In this document: positions 1 through 7,836 of the stretch, in pieces | Layout of the letters: every line of letters begins with the position of its first letter | Position numbering within the stretch: the first letter of the stretch is position 1 | Origin: Micromonospora sp. WMMA1947 | GTDB taxonomy: Bacteria; Actinomycetota; Actinomycetes; Mycobacteriales; Micromonosporaceae | Direction of reading: 5' to 3' | NCBI RefSeq assembly: GCF_027497355.1 | Contig: NZ_CP114909.1 | Location: 3,100,001 to 3,164,000, forward strand | Length of the DNA stretch: 64,000 nt | Notes under the pieces: generated by a model | What the model was told of the DNA's origin: nothing | The model's database searches: none | Seen by the model: only the letters and a program-made list of their open reading frames with translations | Position numbers and translations under genes: made by a program

Positions 1-1048
1 GGGCGCGGGCCTGCTGCACGTACGCCTCGGTCTCGGTGCGCATGCGCTGCACGTACGCCTCGACCTCGGCGCGGTTGCGCTTGCCGGCCTCGGCGGCCTC
101 GGTGGTGAGCCGGTTGGCTTCGGTGCGGGCCCGGCCGCGGGTGGCCTTGGCGGCCTCCTCCGCGTCGTCCACGATCTTCTTGGCCTCGGCCAGCGCCTTG
201 GCGTGCGTGGCCCGGCCGGCCTCGGCGGCGGCGTCGGTGAGCCGCTTGGCCTCCTGCTGGCCCTTGGCGTGCACCTCCTTGGCGGCCTCGCGGAGCTGGT
301 TCGCCTCCTGCTGGGCCTTCGCCAGCGCCTCCTTGGCCGCCTCGCGCAGCCGGGCGGCCTCCTGCTGGGCCCGGGCGTGGATCTCCTTGGCGGTGTCGCG
401 GAGCTGGGTGGCCTCCTGCTGGGCCTTCGCCAGCGCGTCCTGGGCGGTCCGGCGCAGCTTCTCGGCCTCGTCCTGGGCGGCCGTCCGCAGCTTCGTCGAC
501 TCGTCCTGCGCGGCCTTGCGCAGGTTCGCGGACTCGTCCTTGGCGGCCTTGAGGGTGGCCTCGGCCTCGGCCTTGCGGGCGGCGGTGTGCCGCTCCTCCT
601 CGGCCCGGCGGGCGGCCAGCGCGATCTCGAAGTCCTTCAGCGCCTGGGCGGCCTGCTCCCGGGCCTCCTCGACGATGTGCTCGGCGGCGGCGCGGCGGGC
701 CTCGATCTCCTCGTTGGCGGCGGCCAGGATGTCGTCGGCCTGCTCCTCGGCCATGGTGAGGATCTGCTCGACGCGCGGACCCAGGTGGCGGAACGACGCC
801 CGGTCCACCACCGCCGCCTGCTTGCGCACCTGGGCCAGGTCGCGCTGGAGCACCTCGACCTGACCGGCCAGCTTGTGGATCTGGGTGTACGCCTGTTCGC
901 GCTCGGTGGTCAACGCCGCGATCTCGTGCTCCGCGCGAGCGACGTAGCGGTCGACCTGTCGTTTCTCGTACCCCCGCAGGGCGGACTCGAAGCTGGGCTC
1001 CGTCGTCACGTCCCCGCCGAGCGCGAACAGTTCCTCGCCGTGCGACAT
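1..1048 (-). CDS. DivIVA-like coiled-coil cytoskeletal protein (FilP/Scy type), 3' end outside window
   Basis: The 349 visible codons begin at an ATG preceded by GAGG eight bases upstream; the reading frame leaves the window still open. Residues 24-37 (LRGYEKRQVDRYVA) match the N-terminal crossing motif of DivIVA-type proteins, and a conserved PRVEQILTMAEEQA block follows at about 91-104. The rest is an uninterrupted Ala/Glu/Lys/Arg-rich coiled coil with four near-identical 18-residue repeats of the form EAAKEALAKAQQEANQLR. In Streptomyces the FilP and Scy proteins, which build polar filamentous scaffolds for hyphal growth, are encoded beside mce as here. A polar cytoskeletal role is therefore inferred from fold and synteny; which of the two it corresponds to cannot be decided from the truncated protein. 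Confidence 0.75.
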   Translation of the reverse strand, partial: MSHGEELFALGGDVTTEPSFESALRGYEKRQVDRYVARAEHEIAALTTEREQAYTQIHKLAGQVEVLQRDLAQVRKQAAVVDRASFRHLGPRVEQILTMAEEQADDILAAANEEIEARRAAAEHIVEEAREQAAQALKDFEIALAARRAEEERHTAARKAEAEATLKAAKDESANLRKAAQDESTKLRTAAQDEAEKLRRTAQDALAKAQQEATQLRDTAKEIHARAQQEAARLREAAKEALAKAQQEANQLREAAKEVHAKGQQEAKRLTDAAAEAGRATHAKALAEAKKIVDDAEEAAKATRGRARTEANRLTTEAAEAGKRNRAEVEAYVQRMRTETEAYVQQARA

Positions 1049-1146
1049 GACCCCATCCTCACACGCATCCGGGTCTGCGGGGGCGATACGGACGCCCCTT
1101 CTGGGAGCTACTTCACCCTCCTGGCGAAACGGGCCGCACAAGCATG

Positions 1147-1190
1147 ACGGCGCGGGGCGACACCGGTCACCCGGCGTCACCCCGCGCCGT
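1147..1190 (-). terminator. Hairpin after the FilP-like gene
   Basis: Perfect 11-bp arms ACGGCGCGGGG (1147-1157) and CCCCGCGCCGT (1180-1190), with further partial pairing inside, lie 31 bases beyond the stop of the minus-strand gene ending at 1221. There is no U tract, as is usual for high-GC actinobacteria. Confidence 0.5.
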
Positions 1191-1220
1191 GGCTCATGCC
1201 CCCGACAGCGGGTGTAACGG

Positions 1221-2471
1221 TCAGCCGGCCGACTCGGCCGTCACCTTCTGCCCGGAGGCGTCGGCCTTCGGCGCCTCGGCCTTGCCGCCGGCCGGCACGC
1301 CCGGCACGATGCCGGCCAGGCCGGACAGCATCTGCCCGAGCTGCGAGGTGACCGCGTCCTTCTGGCGGGTCAGGTCCTCGACCTCGCGGCGGGCCGCCTG
1401 GGTGGTCAGCTCGGCCTCGGTGCGGGCCTCGTTGAGCACCCGCTGCGCCTCGGCGCGCGCCTCGTTGAGGGTCTTGTCGGCCAGGGCCTTGGCCTTGTCG
1501 ACGGTCTCGTTCGCGGTGCGCTCGGACTCGACCCGGCGGGCCTCGGCCCGCTGCTCGATCTCCTTGGCGCGCTCCTGCGCCGCGCGGGCCCGCTGCTCGG
1601 CCTCGTTGACCAGCTTCTGGGTCTGCGAGACCTGGGCGGCGTGCCGCTCCGACTCCTCGCGCTCGGCCTTCTCCCGCCGCTCGGCGAGCTGGAGCTCCAG
1701 GGCCTGGAGATCCTTGTCGCGCTTGTCGCGCGCGTCGGTGAGCAGCTTGGTCGCCTCGGCCCGCTTCTCCTCGGCCTCCCGGGCGGCCTTGGCCCGCTGC
1801 TGGGTGATCTCCCGCTCGGCGGTGGCGCGCAGCGTGGCGACCTCCCGCTCGACCGTCGACTTCAGCTCGGCCACCTCGTGCGCGGTGACCGTACGCAGCT
1901 GCTTGGTCTCCCGGTCGGCGTCGGCGCGCAGCGTGTCGGCCTCGCGGCGGGCCTGCACCCGGACCTCGGCGGCCTCCCGCTCGGCGGCGGTACGGACGCT
2001 GCCGGCCTCGCGCTCGGCGGTGGCCTTCATGGCGGCGGCCTCGGCGCGGGCCTTGTCGGTGATCTCGCGCGCCTCGAGGCGGGCGGCGGAGAGGATGCCC
2101 TCCGACTCGCGCTTGGCCTCGTTGCGGTGGTCGTTCGCCTGCTCCTCGGCCAGCCGCAGGATCTGCTCGACGCGAGTGCCCAGGCCGGACAGGGTCGGCC
2201 GGCTGTTCTCCTCGAGCTGCTTGTTGGTCTCGGTGAGCTTCTGCTCGAGCGCGCTCTGGCGCTGCTCGGCCTGCCGCAGGCGGCGCTGCGCGTCGTTCAT
2301 CCGCTGCTCGGCCTCGGCGCGGGCCTGCTCGGACTGGCTCAGGGCGGCGCTGAGGCGGCCGATGAAGTCGTCGACCTGGTTGGTGTTGTAACCACGCAGG
2401 CCAACGGTGAAATCGGGCTGTGAGTTCGCGTTATCGAAGAACGCAAGAGGGGAGGACTGCTGCTGGGGCAT
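1221..2471 (-). CDS. DivIVA-like coiled-coil protein (FilP/Scy type)
   Basis: 416 residues. Residues 25-37 (LRGYNTNQVDDFI) resemble the DivIVA N-terminal motif, and GLGTRVEQILRLAEEQA follows near residue 96, which is the hallmark block of FilP. The middle is a long coiled coil rich in Ala, Glu and Arg. The C-terminus (LTRQKDAVTSQL then a hydrophobic LSGLAGI segment) resembles the end of FilP. It is upstream of the similar gene at 1-1048 in the same direction, so the two look like a duplicated scaffold pair. No Shine-Dalgarno sequence precedes the ATG (upstream bases on the coding strand are TATGTCCCA), so a leaderless or weakly translated start is possible. Function as a polar or cytoskeletal filament protein is inferred from family resemblance. 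Confidence 0.75.
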   Translation of the reverse strand: MPQQQSSPLAFFDNANSQPDFTVGLRGYNTNQVDDFIGRLSAALSQSEQARAEAEQRMNDAQRRLRQAEQRQSALEQKLTETNKQLEENSRPTLSGLGTRVEQILRLAEEQANDHRNEAKRESEGILSAARLEAREITDKARAEAAAMKATAEREAGSVRTAAEREAAEVRVQARREADTLRADADRETKQLRTVTAHEVAELKSTVEREVATLRATAEREITQQRAKAAREAEEKRAEATKLLTDARDKRDKDLQALELQLAERREKAEREESERHAAQVSQTQKLVNEAEQRARAAQERAKEIEQRAEARRVESERTANETVDKAKALADKTLNEARAEAQRVLNEARTEAELTTQAARREVEDLTRQKDAVTSQLGQMLSGLAGIVPGVPAGGKAEAPKADASGQKVTAESAG

Positions 2472-2734
2472 TGGGACATACTGGCAGACGCCCCAGGGTG
2501 GTTCGCAAGAGCGGTCGGCACCTTTCGCGTCCTGTTTACATGGTCAACTCGGTCGGCCGGCGAGACCGGACCAATAGGCGATCTTGGCAGCTCCCGGGCG
2601 GGTCGGGCGGGTCGGGCTTCTGCGGGGAAGGCGGCGCACAAAGGGCCGCGGGTCGGAACCCGCGGCCCTTTGTGCGTACGTCGATCGAATGGTGCCCCGC
2701 TCGGCCGGAAAGGCAATCCGGGACAACCGTACGG
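2472..2734. other. Intergenic region between ccr and the coiled-coil gene
   Basis: Both neighbours are on the minus strand. The region holds the strong hairpin at 2635-2676 and, near 2579-2586, a lone CGATCTTG half-site like the arms of the inverted-repeat family seen at 7206, 10363 and 10754. No coding sequence is supported. Confidence 0.6.
2635..2676 (-). terminator. Strong hairpin terminator of ccr
   Basis: A perfect 19-bp stem (left arm 2635-2653, right arm 2658-2676, loop CGGA) lies about 60 bases after the ccr stop codon. No U tract follows. Confidence 0.75.
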
Positions 2735-4090
2735 TCAGTGACCGCGGAACCGGTTGATGGCGCTTTCGTGGCGCGAACGCATCTCGGTGTCGCGGACGCC
2801 GAGCCCGTCGGCGGGGGCGAGGCACCGCACGCCCACCTTGCCCTGGTGCGCGTTGCGGTGCACCTCGTACGCGGCCTGGCCGGTCTGCTCCAGCGCGTAG
2901 GTCTTCGACACGGTCGGGTGCACCTTGCCGAGCGCGACCAGCCGGTTGGCCTGCCACGCCTCGTGGTAGTTGGCGAAGTGGCTGCCGACGATGCGCTTGA
3001 GGTGCATCCACAGGTAGCGGTTGTCGTACTGGTGCATGTAGCCGCTGGTGGAGGCGCAGGTGACGATCGTGCCGCCCTTCTTGGCGACGTAGACGCTGGC
3101 GCCGAACGTCTCCCGGCCCGGGTGCTCGAAGACGATGTCCGGGTCCTCGCCGCCGGTCAGCTCGCGGATGCGCTCACCGAAGCGGCGCCACTCGTCCTGG
3201 TCCTGGGTCTGCTCGTCCTTCCAGAACGTGAACCCCTCGGCGGTGCGGTCGATGACCAGCTCGGCGCCCATCTTGCGGCACAGCTCGGCCTTCTCCGGCG
3301 AGGAGACCACGCAGACCGGGATCGCGCCGCCGTTGAGGGCCATCTGGGTGGCGTACCCGCCGAGGCCGCCGGACGCGCCCCAGATCAGCACCACGTCGCC
3401 CTGCTTCATGTTCGCGCCGTGGTGCGAGACGAGCTGCCGGTACGCGGTGGAGTTGACCAGCCCCGGGCTGGCCGCCTCCTCCCAGCTGAGGTGGCGCGGC
3501 TTCGGCATCAGCTGGTTGGCCTTGACGATCGCCAGCTCGGCCAGGCCGCCGAAGTTGGTCTCGAAGCCCCAGATCCGCTGCTGCGGGTCCAGCATCGTGT
3601 CGTCGTGGCCGGCGGAGTCCTCCAGCTCGACCGAGAGGCAGTGCGCGACCACCTCGTCGCCGGCCTTCCACTTGGTCACGCCGGGCCCGGTGCGCAGCAC
3701 CACGCCCGCGGCGTCCGAGCCGACCACGTGATACGGCAGGTCGTGGCGGCGGGTCAGCTCGGAGAGCCGGCCGTAGCGCTGGAGGAACTTGAACGTGGGC
3801 AGCGGCTCGAAGATGCTGGTCCACACCGTGTTGTAGTTGATCGCGCTGGCCATCACCGCGACGAGCGCCTCACCCGGGCCCAGCTCGGGGGTGGGCACCT
3901 CCTGCACGTGCAGCGCCTTGCGCGGGTCCTTGTCGCGGGTGGCCATGCCCTCGAACATGCGGGTGTCCTCGGCGCGCACCACCACGCCCCGGTAGCTCTC
4001 CGGCACGGGCAGGCCGGCGAGGCCGGCGAGCTCCCGCTCCGGCTGCGACGAACCCTCCGCCGCCATGATCGCTTCGAGGATGTCCTGCAC
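2735..4090 (-). CDS. ccr: Crotonyl-CoA carboxylase/reductase
   Basis: 451 residues, the normal length for the family. Ccr reductively carboxylates crotonyl-CoA to ethylmalonyl-CoA with NADPH and CO2, feeding the ethylmalonyl-CoA pathway and polyketide extender units. The nucleotide-binding motif IWGASGGLGGYA lies near 237-247. The four CO2-binding residues known from Kitasatospora Ccr (Asn81, Phe170, Glu171, His365) fall at Asn87, Phe176, Glu177 and His371 with a constant offset, which argues for a true carboxylase rather than a plain crotonyl-CoA reductase. The GTG start at 4090 is chosen because GGGAGG lies five bases upstream and the protein then starts like known Ccr (V-x-DILEAI); the frame continues upstream but those residues are not family-like. 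Its neighbours on the other side of a palindromic terminator are mce, a thiolase and meaB. Confidence 0.95.
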   Translation of the reverse strand: MQDILEAIMAAEGSSQPERELAGLAGLPVPESYRGVVVRAEDTRMFEGMATRDKDPRKALHVQEVPTPELGPGEALVAVMASAINYNTVWTSIFEPLPTFKFLQRYGRLSELTRRHDLPYHVVGSDAAGVVLRTGPGVTKWKAGDEVVAHCLSVELEDSAGHDDTMLDPQQRIWGFETNFGGLAELAIVKANQLMPKPRHLSWEEAASPGLVNSTAYRQLVSHHGANMKQGDVVLIWGASGGLGGYATQMALNGGAIPVCVVSSPEKAELCRKMGAELVIDRTAEGFTFWKDEQTQDQDEWRRFGERIRELTGGEDPDIVFEHPGRETFGASVYVAKKGGTIVTCASTSGYMHQYDNRYLWMHLKRIVGSHFANYHEAWQANRLVALGKVHPTVSKTYALEQTGQAAYEVHRNAHQGKVGVRCLAPADGLGVRDTEMRSRHESAINRFRGH

Positions 4091-4391
4091 GGTGACCTCC
4101 CGTTTGTCCACACCCGCACGACGCGGGCAGGGGTGCTGCCATCGTCGGCGCCGGTGCGGCGGGACCGCCATGTCGGCAATCGACACATTCCGGCACCGGT
4201 CGCCGCTGCTGTTCGGGCGGACGTTACTGAACGGTAGCTAAAGCGGGAACCCCTCTGTGAAAAACTGCATCCACCAATGCGTGGAGGTGTCCGTGGGAAC
4301 GTGCAAGTGCGCACTGCCGCGCGTGTTCCCACGTGTTAGGAAGGGCCCCTTCTTAACAGACGTCTGTTAAGAAGGGGCCCTTCCTTGCGCC
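4091..4391. other. Intergenic region upstream of ccr
   Basis: It separates two minus-strand genes. It should hold the ccr promoter, but no clear -35/-10 pair was recognised. A short imperfect inverted repeat TTACTGAACGGTA lies near 4224-4236 and could be an operator. The palindrome at 4338-4385 lies at its far end, just after mce. No coding sequence is supported. Confidence 0.5.
4338..4385 (-). terminator. 48-bp perfect palindrome after mce (repeat family copy 1)
   Basis: The sequence is a perfect palindrome, left half AGGAAGGGCCCCTTCTTAAC then AGACGTCT at the centre, six bases after the mce stop. It can form a very long hairpin and probably terminates mce. A near-copy lies at 36413-36465. 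Confidence 0.7.
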
Positions 4392-4856
4392 TCAGGCGGG
4401 CTGGACCAGCTCGATCAGCACGCCGCCGGCGTCCTTGGGGTGCACGAAGTTGACCCGGGAGTCCGACGTCCCGCGCCGGGGTGCGTCGTAGAGCAGCCGG
4501 ACGCCGCGCTCACGCAGCGCCGCGCAGGCCACGTCGATGTCCGCCACCGTGTACGCCACCTGCTGGATGCCGGGACCGCGCTTGTCCAGGAACTTGCCGA
4601 TCGTGGTGTCCGGGGACAGCGGCGCGAGCAGCTGCACCATGCCGCCGGACGCGTCCGGCCCGACCGCGAGCATCGCCTCGCGTACGCCCTGCTCGTCGTT
4701 GGTCTCGGTGTGCACGCAGCGCATCCCGAACGTGCGCTGGTAGAAGTCGATCGCGGCGTCCAGGTCGGCCACGGCGATCCCGACGTGGTCGATGCGGCGC
4801 AGGCCGATGTCTGTGACAAACTCGGCAGCGGGCTCGACGGGGGAGTTCTCAGCCAT
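4392..4856 (-). CDS. mce: Methylmalonyl-CoA epimerase
   Basis: 154 residues, vicinal-oxygen-chelate (glyoxalase) fold. It interconverts (2R)- and (2S)-methylmalonyl-Co[10 protein letters not shown] supplies the first metal ligand (His24), GGMVQLLAP the second (Gln75) and LIELVQP the last (Glu149). The third ligand, normally the His of a GxHH motif, is read here as GIQQV (Gln98/Gln99), a departure worth testing. The ATG at 4856 is preferred over one seven codons upstream because the protein then starts just before the conserved domain; no Shine-Dalgarno sequence is visible. It is divergent from the thiolase, 63 bases away, and belongs with ccr, meaB and icmA in acyl-CoA metabolism. Confidence 0.9.
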   Translation of the reverse strand: MAENSPVEPAAEFVTDIGLRRIDHVGIAVADLDAAIDFYQRTFGMRCVHTETNDEQGVREAMLAVGPDASGGMVQLLAPLSPDTTIGKFLDKRGPGIQQVAYTVADIDVACAALRERGVRLLYDAPRRGTSDSRVNFVHPKDAGGVLIELVQPA

Positions 4857-4919
4857 GACGCTAGTCTGACCGAACAATCGTTAAGGCGTACAGGTCGGCA
4901 CCCCCCTCGGAGGCAGGCA
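4857..4919. promoter_or_regulatory. Divergent promoter region mce / thiolase
   Basis: This 63-base gap must carry promoters for both directions. It contains the AT-richer stretch GAACAATCGTTAAGG with the half-sites AAC and GTT, which could bind a repressor. Motif assignment is tentative. Confidence 0.35.
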
Positions 4920-6113
4920 ATGGCTTCGGTGATCGTCAGCGGCGCGCGGACCCCCATGGGGCGCCTGCTGGGCAACCTCAAGGACCTCCCCGCGACCAAG
5001 CTCGGTGGCATCGCGATCAAGGCGGCCCTGGAGCGCGCCGGCGTCGCGCCCGAGCAGGTCCAGTACGTGATCATGGGCCAGGTGCTCCAGGCCGGCGCCG
5101 GGCAGATCCCGGCCCGGCAGGCGGCCGTCGAGGCCGGCATCCCGATGTCCACCCCGGCGCTGACCATCAACAAGGTCTGCCTCTCCGGGCTGGACGCGAT
5201 CGCGCTCGCCGACCAGCTCATCCGGGCCGGTGAGTTCGACGTCGTGGTGGCCGGCGGCATGGAGTCGATGACGAACGCCCCGCACCTGCTGCTCGGTCAG
5301 CGCTCCGGCTACAAGTACGGCGACGTGACGGTCAAGGACCACATGGCCCTCGACGGCCTCACCGACGCCTGGGACTGCTGCTCGATGGGCGAGTCGACCG
5401 AGCGGCACGGCGCGAAGCACGGCATCACCCGCGAGGAGCAGGACGCGTTCTCCGCGGCCAGCCACCAGCGCGCCGCCGCCGCGCAGAAGAACGGCCACTT
5501 CGGCGACGAGATCACCCCGGTGGTCATCCCGCAGCGCAAGGGCGACCCGCTGGTTATCAGCGAGGACGAGGGCATCCGCCCCGACACCACCGCCGAGTCG
5601 CTCGGGAAGCTGCGCCCCGCCTTCACCAAGGACGGCACCATCACCGCCGGCAGCTCCTCGCCGATCTCCGACGGCGCCGCCGCCGTGGTCGTGATGAGCA
5701 AGGCCAAGGCCAAGGAGCTGGGCCTGACCTGGCTGGCCGAGATCGGCGCGCACGGCAACGTGGCCGGTCCGGACAACTCCCTGCACTCGCAGCCGTCGAA
5801 CGCGATCAACCACGCCCTGAAGAAGGGCGGCCTGAGCATCGAGGACCTCGACCTCATCGAGATCAACGAGGCGTTCGCGGCGGTGGGCATCCAGTCCACC
5901 CGTGACCTCGGGATCAGCCCCGACAAGGTCAACGTCAACGGTGGCGCGATCGCGCTCGGCCACCCGATCGGCATGTCCGGCGCCCGCCTCGTCCTCACGC
6001 TCGCGATGGAGCTGAAGCGGCGCGGTGGCGGCACCGGCGCGGCGGCGCTCTGCGGCGGTGGCGGGCAGGGCGACGCGCTGATCATCCACGTCCCGAACGG
6101 CGCCGAGAGCTGA
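4920..6113 (+). CDS. Acetyl-CoA C-acetyltransferase (thiolase)
   Basis: 397 residues, the usual length of a biosynthetic or degradative thiolase. It condenses two acetyl-CoA to acetoacetyl-CoA or runs in reverse. The acyl-enzyme cysteine is Cys87 (NKVCLSG), His348 lies in [16 protein letters not shown], and the second catalytic cysteine is Cys378 ([10 protein letters not shown]); INEAFA is also present. GGAGG seven bases before ATG 4920 fixes the start. It is followed directly by meaB and is divergent from mce. Together with ccr it can supply the acetoacetyl/crotonyl-CoA route into ethylmalonyl-CoA. Confidence 0.93.
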   Translation: MASVIVSGARTPMGRLLGNLKDLPATKLGGIAIKAALERAGVAPEQVQYVIMGQVLQAGAGQIPARQAAVEAGIPMSTPALTINKVCLSGLDAIALADQLIRAGEFDVVVAGGMESMTNAPHLLLGQRSGYKYGDVTVKDHMALDGLTDAWDCCSMGESTERHGAKHGITREEQDAFSAASHQRAAAAQKNGHFGDEITPVVIPQRKGDPLVISEDEGIRPDTTAESLGKLRPAFTKDGTITAGSSSPISDGAAAVVVMSKAKAKELGLTWLAEIGAHGNVAGPDNSLHSQPSNAINHALKKGGLSIEDLDLIEINEAFAAVGIQSTRDLGISPDKVNVNGGAIALGHPIGMSGARLVLTLAMELKRRGGGTGAAALCGGGGQGDALIIHVPNGAES

Positions 6114-6125
6114 TTGCTGATACCT

Positions 6126-7127
6126 GTGAACGATGCACAGAACGCCCCGGCGGCGGCCTCCGGCCCGGTGCGCCGCAGCCGGGACGTACCCATGCTGGTG
6201 GAACGGGCCCGCGCGGGTGACCCCCGCGCGGTGGCCCGCCTGATCACCCTGGTCGAGTCCGGCGACGAGGTGTTGCCGCAGGTTGCGGCGGCGCTCGCGC
6301 CGTACGCCGGGCACGCCCAGGTGGTCGGCCTGACCGGCTCGCCCGGCGTGGGCAAGTCGACCACCACGAACGAGCTGGTCCGGGCGCTGCGGGCGCGCGG
6401 GCACCGGGTCGGCGTGCTCGCGATCGACCCGTCCAGCCCGTTCACCGGCGGGGCGATCCTCGGCGACCGGGTCCGGATGCAGGACCACGCGACCGACCCG
6501 GGCGTCTACATCCGCTCGATGTCCAGCCGGGGCCACCTGGGCGGGCTCTCCGCCGCCACGCCGCAGGCGGTGCGCGTGCTGGAGGGCGCCGGCTGCGACG
6601 TGGTGCTCGTCGAGACCGTCGGTGTCGGGCAGGCCGAGGTGGAGGTGGCGTCGCTGGCCGACACCACGCTCGTGCTGCTCGCGCCGGGCATGGGCGACGC
6701 GATCCAGGCGGTCAAGGCCGGCATCCTGGAGATCGCCGACGTCTTCGTGGTCAACAAGGCCGACCGGGACGGTGCCGACGCGACGGTCCGCGACATCCAG
6801 GGCATGATCGCGCTGGGCGAGCGTGGGCCGGGGGAGTGGCGTCCGCAGGTGGTGCGCTCGATCGCCTCCCGTGCCGAGGGCATCGACGACATCGCCGCCG
6901 CGATCGACAAGCACCGCGACTGGCTGGAGCGCCACGGCGAGCTGCGCCGCCGCCGGGAGGCGCGGGCCGCCGCCGAGATCGAGGCCATCGCGCTGGGCGT
7001 CCTGCGCGCCCGGATCGGCTCACTGCGCGACGGTACGCAGCTCCCGACGCTCGCGGCCAAGGTGGCCGAGGGCGCCATCGACCCGTACGCTGCGGCGGAC
7101 GAGCTGCTCTCCCAGCTGGGCTCCTGA
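6126..7127 (+). CDS. meaB: MeaB/ArgK-type GTPase, chaperone of a B12-dependent acyl-CoA mutase
   Basis: 333 residues, G3E P-loop GTPase. MeaB protects and reloads the adenosylcobalamin of methylmalonyl- or isobutyryl-CoA mutase. The P-loop GSPGVGKS is at 71-78, followed by AIDPSSPFTGGAILGDR, VETVGVGQAEVEV and NKAD, the standard MeaB order. The start is uncertain. GTG 6126 is used, but TTG 6114, which touches the thiolase stop codon and has GAGAG four bases upstream, is equally possible. It is apparently co-transcribed with the thiolase. A likely client in this window is the isobutyryl-CoA mutase at 34714; a mutase elsewhere in the genome is also possible. Confidence 0.92.
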   Translation: MNDAQNAPAAASGPVRRSRDVPMLVERARAGDPRAVARLITLVESGDEVLPQVAAALAPYAGHAQVVGLTGSPGVGKSTTTNELVRALRARGHRVGVLAIDPSSPFTGGAILGDRVRMQDHATDPGVYIRSMSSRGHLGGLSAATPQAVRVLEGAGCDVVLVETVGVGQAEVEVASLADTTLVLLAPGMGDAIQAVKAGILEIADVFVVNKADRDGADATVRDIQGMIALGERGPGEWRPQVVRSIASRAEGIDDIAAAIDKHRDWLERHGELRRRREARAAAEIEAIALGVLRARIGSLRDGTQLPTLAAKVAEGAIDPYAAADELLSQLGS

Positions 7128-7205
7128 CCCGCCCCCGCCCCGTCCGCCGCTCCCACCTGGCGGAACGCCAATCTCGCGTGACGGGAGGCGCTCCCGCAAA
7201 GCCCG

Positions 7206-7274
7206 CGATCTTGCGGTTGCGGCCCCGGTTGCGCCTGCTTCGCGGCTTCTGCCGGGGCCGTAACTCCATGATCG
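7206..7274. repeat. Intergenic inverted repeat, CGATCTTG family copy 1
   Basis: The arms at 7206-7228 and 7252-7274 match at 19 of 23 positions around a 23-base spacer. The outer arm begins CGATCTTGCGGTTGCGGC. The same core recurs at 10363-10432 and 10754-10823. It may also act as a terminator after meaB. Confidence 0.65.
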
Positions 7275-7316
7275 ACGGTCGATGTACGCTCCCCCGGACG
7301 AGGGAGGGCGGGGCGC

Positions 7317-7715
7317 GTGGAGCACGACGCTACTCAGGAGCTGCCGGCGATGCACGAGACCGTGGCGGGCGGGAGCACTTCGGTCTCGGACGAGGTGGTC
7401 GAGAAGATCGCGGTGGCCGCCGCGAAGTCGGTGCCGGGCGTGGCCGAGCTGGGCGGCGACATCGCCCGCTTCTTCAACGCCGTGCTGGACCGGGTCGGGC
7501 TGGACCAGGTCGGGGACGCGCGGCGCGGCTGCTCGGCGCACGTCACCGACGGCTCGGCAGTGGTCAACCTCGTCCTCGTGATCGACGCCGGGTACCCGGT
7601 GCCGCAGGTGACGGGTGAGGTCCGGGCCGCGGTGGCGTCCGCGATCGAGGCGTACGGACTGCGCGCCGCCGAGATCAACATTCGTGTCGACGACGTGGCC
7701 ATCGGCGCGAGCTGA
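7317..7715 (+). CDS. Asp23/Gls24 family envelope stress protein
   Basis: 132 residues. The central part (VSDEVVEKIAVAAAKSVPGV ... VVNLVLVIDAGYPVPQVTGE ... EINIRVDDV) is the pattern of Asp23/Gls24 (DUF322) proteins, which in Gram-positive bacteria sit at the membrane and are linked to envelope stress. There is no transmembrane segment. The GTG start at 7317 follows a GGGAGGGCGGGG stretch; ATG 7350, with GGAG upstream, is an alternative that would lose eleven residues outside the conserved domain. It stands alone between meaB and a GntR regulator. The family call is firm; its role here is unknown. Confidence 0.8.
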   Translation: MEHDATQELPAMHETVAGGSTSVSDEVVEKIAVAAAKSVPGVAELGGDIARFFNAVLDRVGLDQVGDARRGCSAHVTDGSAVVNLVLVIDAGYPVPQVTGEVRAAVASAIEAYGLRAAEINIRVDDVAIGAS

Positions 7716-7836
7716 CGCGCTCGGCCGCCCGGCCTGCGCACTCGTCGTCGCGGGCGGGGGCTGACCACCGCACGGGTCGATGCACCGTACCGTTGTTCGC
7801 AGCGGCGCGAGGCCGCGGTGCGTCGGGAGGTTCGCC

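Noticed and set aside
36..2423. Long plus-strand open frames opposite the two coiled-coil genes
   Set aside because: They translate to Ser/Ala/Arg or Leu/Gly repeats that simply mirror the Ala/Glu/Lys-rich coiled coils; no ribosome-binding sites or domains.
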